Shown here: positions 32,079 through 38,183 of the stretch, one piece after another
How positions within the stretch are numbered: position 1 is the first letter of the stretch
Layout: the number at the start of each line of letters is the position of its first letter
Origin: Priapulus caudatus
Lineage: Eukaryota > Priapulida > Priapulimorpha > Priapulimorphida > Priapulidae
DNA length: 38,183 nucleotides
Reading direction: 5' to 3'
Assembly: GCF_000485595.1 (NCBI RefSeq)
Contig: NW_014577160.1
Span: forward strand, 439,128-477,310
Notes under the pieces: generated by a model
What the model was told of the DNA's origin: nothing
Databases searched by the model: none
Seen by the model: the letters and a program-made list of their open reading frames with translations, nothing else
Made by a program: the position numbers and the translations under genes

Positions 32079-35000
32079 ACAAAAGTAACAACAACATGAA
32101 CAACAACGACAACAACCACCGTCGTACGTGGACAGCCCCCCGTAATGTCCCACTTCCCACCTTCTACTGACAACTACTTCAACTGACCGCCTCTTGCGGC
32201 CTCAGCAGCATAAGATATACTCTACTCACTTGATGCTGAGGAAGATATCGATGGGGGGCATGAAGCCACTGATCGGGATGTAGTAGCTGTAGTTTCCGTA
32301 GGGGCCGCACTCGTTGTTCAGACAGTATGAGCCGTCAACGATGAAGTAGTCCAAGATCTCGATAGTCACCGCTGCGGACGCCATGTTGGATTCTGAAAAC
32401 AATTGTGACATCATTAGCTTATTATTCCACGACTATAATATATATATATATATATCCATACTCCGAAGCTTTTACATGCATGCAACCCATTCTGGGAGAC
32501 TAAGCATGGTATATCACTAGCGATGGTAAAAATCACTGAGAGTGATGTCGAACTAAATACAACGCCATTTCAAGAAGTCGCGAACACAAATTCAAATCAA
32601 TTAATTGAGCTAATTTAATAAATTAATCAACTAATTAATCGAGGCGGAACAAGGTGTGCACAAAAACGTACCTGCACTTCTCTTCTTGCGCAGCTCCACA
32701 AACTTCTTGTACTTCTTCCGTCTGTACTTCTTCCACGAGGCACTCGTTGTCCCGACGACGACGGGCTCCTCTGCCTCCTGTTACCACGGAAACAACAATG
32801 AGTGAGATGACACTCGCACCACCTGCGACAATTGCGGGGCTCTCAGGGGCGCCACCTGCTGGCAGCGTGGCGTGCGTTGACGTCGATCTACAGCGACCTA
32901 CCTGAGGCTGTGCTGTAGGCATCTGCGGCCCGGTCGGAAGCTGCGCGCCCTGAGTGGCGCCACCTGGCAGGGACTGCGGCTCATCGTTGCTCGACATCTG
33001 CAGGGCGGTCGCACCGGCGCCCTCTATCTTCTGAGGCCTTGGTTCAAATGGCAGGTTGTCCTGCAGCTTGTTGCTGGGCTGATGGTGTGTGATGATGACA
33101 CCACCTTCACCTGTAGCAACAATCCAAAGCTGATGACACTGATTACAGGTAGATCTACCTCTCCACCTGTAGGCTGTAGCAATACACAATACTAGCCCTA
33201 CACAGTAACACTGATTACAGGTAGATATACCACCCCACCTGTGGCAATATGCAACACAACCCCTACACAGTAACACTGATTACAGGTAGATCCTATGACC
33301 CCCCCCCCATTTACTATTGCTCACTTGTAGCAATATATACTATTCTCATCATCATAAAGAGCAGTTATACCCCATGCATGCACACAAGATATCCAGATCG
33401 CATTGTAGTCTACAACCATACAGATAAATCTAAGCCAGAATCCCCGAGTTAAATAGGAGCCTGCTACTAAACACTGAGAGTGACACCAAGAAGACGTTGT
33501 CTACATTACCCCCATGCATTACACTGACCCAACAGTCTGAACCCGTTGAGAGGCGGAAGTCTAACAAACACACAGAGACCGCGATGAGGATGGAAGGGAT
33601 CACAGAAGCTTGGGAAAGATTTCATAGACAGAAGAAGGTGAAACCACATCGACGTATATGCTATGTGCACCTGTGAAAACAAGCAGGCTCTTCCTCTCTG
33701 ATGAAATCTTTAGTCTCGTGCAAAGCAGCATGAAATAGTGTCGTGTTTACTAAATCAATTATCACTTATTATGAGAGAATGACCAAAGGTAAGTCGATCA
33801 TGAGCAGCAAGGCTGCAATGCCTATGCTCGCCATTCCATGATACATTTGGTTATTCAATTTTTCATTAAGTTATTCTAAGATATATTCGGACTTCCTCTG
33901 ATATATCAGATAATCCTGATGGATATATTAACGCAATACGTAACGTACAATAACACTTACACGTGAGTTAAACAAACCTTCACTGATATTAACTACTATA
34001 ACGCAATTAAAGCTCAGCGAAATAGTGTTTGCATGCTAAAATAATCACGTAAACTCTCGATAATGGTGCAGAAAACCCCGATGCTGTCGTTACAGTAACC
34101 GCAGTGTTTCATTTTCACACAAACCATGACCAGACGTGTTTCTTACCCAGGTTACCGATCACTATACAGGCAGCATGGAAAAGACAAGTGATTAAGGTAG
34201 CGGGTCGTATCAAACAACACATCACAGATTTAGACCGTATGATCAAGTATTTGTTCACAGAGAGCTGATATATAATTAATGAGCGCCTGACAATTGACAG
34301 CCTTTATATTGAGGCAACATTTGACATAAAATATAGCAAATGAAATATAACATTTAAAATATTGACGCAATATCAACGAAATAAAAGTGACCAGCAGGAA
34401 ATCCCACGTATTTCAATAAGGTCCCACTAGAGAATTTACCCCGACGACTACTTTGATTAAAGAAAGATGTCCTCTTGACGAAAGATGCTAATGTGTTACC
34501 TTGACGGTTTGGTACGTGTGCATGTTGATGTACACGCTCCTCGCTTAAATACATCAACGCATTCCCATAATGATTAAACACACAAAGACATCGTGATTAC
34601 ATACATCATCATTTCATCGCTACGATTATCGACGCCAACAAAGACAACTCGATTTGATATGTCAATGCATCACCCAAACTGCAGATAACTTGCGTGGGGA
34701 GTTCTCCCAAATGTAACACATTCACGGGCTCTCTACCTAGATAGCCACATACGTTATGATGCCACTCGAATGGCGCTCACACTCACGAATAGTTTCATGC
34801 TCGCATTTCGACCCACCGCGCACGACCAAGTGAGTTACACTCCCCTACAGCACATAAACCCTTTTTCATATCACACCAACTCACAGATAAACCACACCAT
34901 GTGACTCGGAGGAAAGGAATGGGCCATAAACCCTTTTTCATATCACACCAACTCACAGGTGAACTGCGTCTCATGGGACGCAGAGGGAAGTAAAGGAGAG

Positions 35001-36584
35001 GGAGAGAGGTAGAGAGGTAGAGAAGCATAGGTACTGACCTGCAGACATCTCGGGGTTGTAGCCGATGCCAGAGTGAGGCGGCGATATCTCCGGCGGCTGC
35101 AGCACCTTAGACGGGTTGATGAAGCGTCCCGTCGGACTGACGCTCTCCTTGCTCATCATGGTGCCCGTGGGCCGCGGCCGTGACCCGAGGTCATCCGTCC
35201 ACTGGTGCTTCTTGCCGCCACCGCTCGGCTCTGCGGAGAAAGCGAGCGTTCGCTTGTTGTCACGATGGCGTCGGTAATGACGCTTGTAATGTTTAGTATG
35301 CGTAGCACGAGAAGGCGTAATACATTAGGTAAACACATTATCTTTATTCACGCACGGCGGGCAGAACCCCGCGCCGACCTTTTACCGCCAGACACCGACG
35401 TATCCATACGCGTAAGAAAACAGCGCAACATATGATATATGACAACGCTTAGCGTTTGATTGACATGACAGTGCGTACTATATAGTCTGGTCAGAGTAAT
35501 TCGTGCGTCGGTAATGCGTGACAAGCACAGAGAACGATGTAAGGCATTGATCCCGACACAGTTCTAGGCATTTACTACACCTTCTATCCCCTGATAGCTT
35601 AGTCTACTCTAGCTGACTAATTGTCTTATAGAAGTTTATATTTATTATGATTTATTATTATTATGATTTATTAGTTATTATATTATTATTATAAGGAATT
35701 ATTTTTATTTATCTGTGTTATTTTACACACTGTAATATTTGCTTATGTTATGTACTTACTTTTGCAATCGGGTACGGTTTATCGATTATGAGAATACAGA
35801 GCCGTTTAAACCATTAAGACAATATCGTCGCTGCATGAGTACGGGAGCGCGTGGCAGTCAGCAGTGAGAGGCAGGCAGGGACAGACAGACGGAATGGAAA
35901 GCTTACCGGTCGGCGGTTCCTTCGTGATGGAATTCTCCTGCGGCCTGCTGTACGGGTCTCCAAGCGGAGGAGTGTCCTGCGTCTGGTTGTCTGCAAAGAT
36001 GGCCGCCGTTCAATAAACCAATCACGACTTAGCAGAAAACTAAACGGCAATGGCCACCAGCGCAAACGCGGTGACCCAGCAGAACATGGCGACCAAATTA
36101 TTAGCATCGACTAAGTACACAAGTGCAAACACCGCCATCATTCATGGCCCGGAAACGCCCCCAATGAACACGACAGAAAGGAATGCACGGAACACATGCA
36201 ACACATGAAAGGAACGGAACATATGGAACAAATAGAACTCATGGAACACGCGGAATGAACGGAACAAATGGAACAAATAGAACTCATGGAATGTAGAGAA
36301 CACACAGAATGCAAGGAACATGCAGAACGGACGAAACACATGGAACACGCAGAACGGCCGGAACACATGGAACACGCAGAACGGACAGAACACATGGAAC
36401 ACGCAGCATTCGTCGTGTAGATACTCACGCTCTGACTCGATGCGTAGGGGCTTCAGCAGGGGTGAGTGCGGCTGCGTGGGCTGACAGCACTTGCTCACGT
36501 GGCACGCGTGCACCGAGTGCATGCACGGCTGCGGCCCGAGAGCCAGCGGCGAATGTCCGGCAATCGGCGTCAACAACGACACGG
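30803..36584 (-). CDS. Myelin regulatory factor (MYRF) C-terminal lumenal region, eight exons
   Basis: Exons 36429-36584, 35907-35990, 35039-35230, 32902-33110, 32672-32777, 32230-32392, 31514-31730 and 30803-30928 join in compatible phases into about 417 residues ending at a TAG. The last four exons match the conserved C-terminal domain of animal MYRF. They encode VTIEILDYFIVDGSYC, CGPYGNYSYYIPIS, HKWLVA, SVYTFRVA and the closing LQYNLHFYRVC. MYRF is a membrane-tethered transcription factor. Its chaperone domain cleaves the trimer and frees the N-terminal DNA-binding part for the nucleus, and this C-terminal part stays on the lumenal or extracellular side. The first four exons are a variable Pro- and Cys-containing linker. 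The transmembrane, chaperone and DNA-binding exons are not on this strand in the window. Confidence 0.88.
31514..31730 (-). CDS. MYRF C-terminal domain exon 7
   Basis: 217 bp encoding VTTGFDVLLCTELSMTEGAS, then VTQHKWLVAAPQYTRSVYTF and RVAARNTPAAQ. The H-(K/R)-W and Y-x-FRVA motifs match the end of animal MYRFs. Acceptor TTTACAG, donor GTACGT, phase 0 out. Confidence 0.93.
31930..32120. repeat. (CAA)n repeat in a MYRF intron
   Basis: About 190 bp of AACAAC with interruptions. It produces long Val/Leu-rich pseudo-frames on the minus strand that are not genes. Confidence 0.95.
32230..32392 (-). CDS. MYRF C-terminal domain exon 6
   Basis: 163 bp encoding VTIEILDYFIVDGSYCLNNE, CGPYGNYSYYIPISGFMPP and IDIFLSI. 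The Cys pair and the (N)YxYxIPxS strand are hallmarks of the MYRF C-terminal domain. Donor GTGAGTAG in phase 2; the junction creates an N-V-T glycosylation site. Confidence 0.93.
32672..32777 (-). CDS. MYRF-like basic exon 5
   Basis: 106 bp encoding EAEEPVVVGTTSASWKKYRR, then KKYKKFVELRKKRSA. It is strongly basic with alternating Lys/Arg-Tyr. Acceptor GTAACAG, donor GTACGT. The basic run lies just before the conserved C-terminal domain. Confidence 0.8.
32848..32862 (-). promoter_or_regulatory. CTCF-like motif in a short MYRF intron
   Basis: The reverse strand reads CCAGCAGGTGGCGCC, a full match to the CTCF core consensus, inside the 124-bp intron 32778-32901. A partial CAGGTGGCGCC lies at 32953-32968 in the neighbouring exon. 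Binding is inferred. Confidence 0.4.
32902..33110 (-). CDS. MYRF-like linker exon 4
   Basis: 209 bp, entering phase 1 and leaving phase 0, encoding EGGVIITHHQPSNKLQDNLP through a Gln/Pro-rich stretch to PTAQPQ. Acceptor GCTACAG, donor GTAGGT. Confidence 0.75.
33134..33298. repeat. ~75-bp minisatellite, three units, in a MYRF intron
   Basis: ACACTGATTACAGGTAGAT recurs at about 33138, 33211 and 33274, with ACACAGTAA and CACCTGT(A)G between. It abuts the acceptor at 33111. Confidence 0.88.
33299..35038. other. Long MYRF intron
   Basis: No recognisable coding sequence or RNA. The only structure noted is a 72-bp direct duplication at 34853-34968 (CATAAACCCTTTTTCATATC). Confidence 0.45.
34853..34968. 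repeat. 72-bp direct duplication
   Basis: Two copies, starting at 34853 and 34925, share CATAAACCCTTTTTCATATC and the following CACCAACTCACAG. Confidence 0.88.
35039..35230 (-). CDS. MYRF-like linker exon 3
   Basis: 192 bp encoding PSGGGKKHQWTDDLGS, then GRFINPSKVLQPPEISPPHS, ending EMSA. Acceptor CTCCGCAG, donor GTCAGTA, phase 1 both sides. Confidence 0.7.
35241..35906. other. MYRF intron, AT-rich
   Basis: A TTATTATTA-rich patch at 35640-35715. Nothing else recognisable. Confidence 0.45.
35907..35990 (-). CDS. MYRF-like linker exon 2
   Basis: 84 bp encoding NQTQDTPPLGDPYSRPQENS, then ITKEPPT. Acceptor TTTGCAG, donor GTAAGC, phase 1 both sides. N-Q-T is a possible N-glycosylation site, fitting a lumenal location. 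Confidence 0.65.
36165..36415. repeat. GGAACA/GAACACATG minisatellite in a MYRF intron
   Basis: Loose 10-20 bp units built on GGAACA(C/T)ATG and AACACGCAGAACGG. They give the spurious Cys-Ser-Met repeat frames on the minus strand. Confidence 0.88.
36429..36584 (-). CDS. MYRF-like linker exon 1 (Cys/His-rich)
   Basis: 156 bp encoding VSLLTPIAGHSPLALG, then CMHSVHACHVSKCCQ, ending PLRIESE. Acceptor GTTGCAG, donor GTGAGTAT, phase 1 in and out. The clustered Cys residues may form lumenal disulphides. It is not conserved enough to recognise alone; phase and context place it. Confidence 0.65.
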
Positions 36585-36995
36585 CTGCAACAGACACATG
36601 AACAATGTACGGTCAAGTACGGTGGCGTACAATCCTGCGGAACGTCGCTGACCACAGTAATGCCCTCACTACCGCTCAAGGGGTCGTTGTCGTAACAGGT
36701 ACTACAGATATGTACGCCCTATACCTCCACCAATACCATTATGCTTGGCATGTGATGCATGTACCACCATCTGTTGTCACCTAGGAAAATATAATGGGAT
36801 CGTGTTAAATTAGTAAATGTGCTTAGAGGTCCGCATTTTCACAGACCATTTTAATAATTTTATTGTAATAATTAAAAATTAACAAAATTCTAATTTGAAT
36901 GAATAAAAGGAAAAAGGCATTATGTAACAGGTCTGTATTTGTCCAGAAATTCATGCACAATGAACTAACCACGAGGTTTTTCTTACCCGCGGCGA

Positions 36996-37123
36996 GCGCG
37001 GTGATTCGAGAGGAGAGCGCAGTTGCGAGAGCTGTGTACACGAGGATGAAACTATACAAGTACAAGTACACGAGTCGTTTGGTAAAGTCGCCGGCCTGTC
37101 GGAGGACGAGCTCGAAGACGCAG
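36996..37123 (+). CDS. MYRF chaperone-domain exon A on the plus strand, with an apparent 1-nt deletion
   Basis: One frame gives RMKLYKYKY (37043-37069). The other gives ESFGKVAGLSEDELEDA (37072-37122), then a donor G|GTAATG. Together these match the MYRF segment R-M-(R/K)-L-x-x-Y-(R/K)-Y-…-AGL… that precedes G-V-(I/L)-AQE in the intramolecular chaperone domain. The two parts differ by one missing base at about 37070. The donor phase fits exon B exactly. The start is uncertain (acceptor AG at 36995, 37010 or 37020). No preceding exon was seen on this strand. Confidence 0.6.
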
Positions 37124-37404
37124 GTAATGCGTCACATGATCTCTCGCAACCAATCACAAATGCATCGCTGGCTACGAGATGTTGCGATGCAATGTAAAAA
37201 AAAAACGTACAAACTGGTCTTGCCTGACCAACCTAGCAGTCTTAATGCTACTCCTAACATTATTTCGTAGACCATGATATTTATGTTTATATTATATATG
37301 TTTATATATGATGTTTATACACCATGCGTACAAGAAACCTGTAACTTGACCACGTTTCTGTCAGTAGTCTATGAGAAATTAATGTTGCGAGTTAGAGGTG
37401 TTTA

Positions 37405-37492
37405 TGTGTGTGCGTGTGTGGGTGCGTGTGTGTGTGTGTGTGTTTATGTGTGCGTGCGTGCGTGCGTGTGTTCGTGTGTGTGTGTGTGTGTA
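37405..37492. repeat. (GT)n / GTGC microsatellite
   Basis: GTGTGTGC-type tract in the intron between the two plus-strand MYRF exons. Confidence 0.92.
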
Positions 37493-37576
37493 GGCGTACT
37501 CGCCCCGGCACGCGTGACTTGTTCGTTGTTGGTGATATCAGCGAGCGTTGGTGTTTACCTATACGTGTGTGTGCAG

Positions 37577-37686
37577 GCGTGCTCGCCCAAGAGATGCGCG
37601 ACGTGCTGCCGGACGCGGTCAAGGAGACGGAGGACCTGGAGCTAGCCGACGGTCATCGAGTAGACAAGTTCCTCGTCGTTAACAAG
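37577..37686 (+). CDS. MYRF intramolecular chaperone (S74-like) exon B on the plus strand
   Basis: 110 bp encoding GVLAQEMRDVLPDAVKETED, then LELADGHRVDKFLVVNK. This is the core of the intramolecular chaperone domain of MYRF, the module that trimerises and triggers self-cleavage. GVLAQE and F-L-VVNK are highly conserved. Acceptor GTGCAG, donor GTTCGT, leaving phase 0 as in relatives. The catalytic Ser-Lys pair lies in an earlier exon that is not present. The strand is opposite to the C-terminal exons at 30803-36584. Confidence 0.88.
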
Positions 37687-37819
37687 GTTCGTGCGTGCGT
37701 GCGGAGCTCCGTCGCGGCGGCTGCGAGCGAGGCTTCATACCTGCGTCTGTCTGTACTCTGGACAGATCAGGAGGAGTGCACACAGAGCCCCCTGTTCAGC
37801 ACACGACTTGTTCAGGCCC

Positions 37820-38150
37820 TGCTTCTCTCTCCTCCTCCGTGCTCTCTCTCGTGCTCTTTTTCTCTATTTCTATGTCTCTCTCTTGCTCTCTCTGACCTCG
37901 TGTCCTCTCCTCCTCCCTCTCTCCGCATTTGTCTATCTCTGTCTCTCTCTTCGTTCTCTCATGTCTCTCTCTTCTTTTCTCTGTCTCTCTTCTTCTATCC
38001 CTCTCTGTCTCTCTCTCCCTTCTCTAGCCTGCTCTCCCTCCCCATCGCTCGCTCTCTTTGTCTTGCTCTCATGCTTGGTCATTCTCTCTTTTACTCTCTG
38101 TCTATATATATATACATATACGCATATATATATATATATATATATATATA
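37820..38150. repeat. (CT)n-rich tract followed by (TA)n
   Basis: CTCTCTC-rich sequence to about 38100, then TATATA to 38150. It lies downstream of exon B in the presumed intron; no further exon is seen before the window ends. Confidence 0.92.
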
Positions 38151-38183
38151 ATGTGTGCGCACAATTGGTAAACAAAAGCAAAT

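Noticed and set aside
31872-32160. Leu/Val-rich minus-strand frames resembling membrane proteins
   Set aside because: Translation of the (CAA)n repeat in a MYRF intron.
36142-36428. Cys-Ser-Met-Cys repeat protein on the minus strand
   Set aside because: It is the GGAACA minisatellite in an intron; only the part above 36429 is exon.
36823-37071. Minus-strand hydrophobic run (MYLYLYSFILVYTALATALS) considered as the missing MYRF transmembrane exon
   Set aside because: It is the complement of the plus-strand chaperone exon A, whose motif match and matching donor phase are better supported.

Overview
This is eukaryotic nuclear DNA, most likely from a bilaterian invertebrate. Genes are split by GT-AG introns, about half the window is interspersed, inverted or simple repeat, runs of the animal telomere motif TTAGGG occur internally, and the recognisable proteins are animal families. 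The species cannot be fixed from the sequence.

Four gene regions stand out. (1) 5167-9513, minus strand: eight phase-compatible exons of a GDPD1/GDPD3-like (GDE4/GDE7) glycerophosphodiester phosphodiesterase. The first exon, with the His-Arg-Gly-Gly start of the catalytic domain, was not found. (2) 26884-28005, plus strand: a complete intronless beta-1,3-galactosyl/N-acetylglucosaminyltransferase of family GT31. (3) 30803-36584, minus strand: eight phase-compatible exons of the C-terminal, lumenal part of a myelin regulatory factor (MYRF), ending at a stop codon. (4) 36996-37686, plus strand: two exons of the MYRF intramolecular-chaperone (peptidase S74-like) domain. Regions 3 and 4 look like pieces of one protein but lie on opposite strands less than 0.5 kb apart. 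This implies an inversion, a misassembly or two MYRF copies.

The stretch 9.5-26.4 kb is mobile-element territory. A degraded Mutator-like transposase gene (15816-17984, minus) and an open His-Me finger nuclease ORF (15269-15667, plus) face each other between two direct repeats of about 470 bp (14082-15093 and 18880-19350). The left repeat is interrupted by a 508-bp inverted-repeat element carrying the start of a THAP domain, and the right repeat is the empty site. Outside both direct repeats is a second repeat family (12640-13930 and 19375-20310). A fragment of another mobile-element-type gene, with a GCDTTS motif and a Cys-rich tail, lies at 23510-24140 (minus).

Many short inverted-repeat (MITE or foldback) elements are present, several with clear target-site duplications: 1317-1436, 11421-11491, 24382-24899 and 25564-25895. 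At least six inverted-repeat structures carry TTAGGG-type repeats in their centre. The GDPD intron at 7613-8186 holds seven RFX X-box-like motifs and a tandem triplication of part of the neighbouring exon. Several CTCF-like motifs lie around the gene regions. All functional statements rest on motif and family recognition by eye; no search was run.
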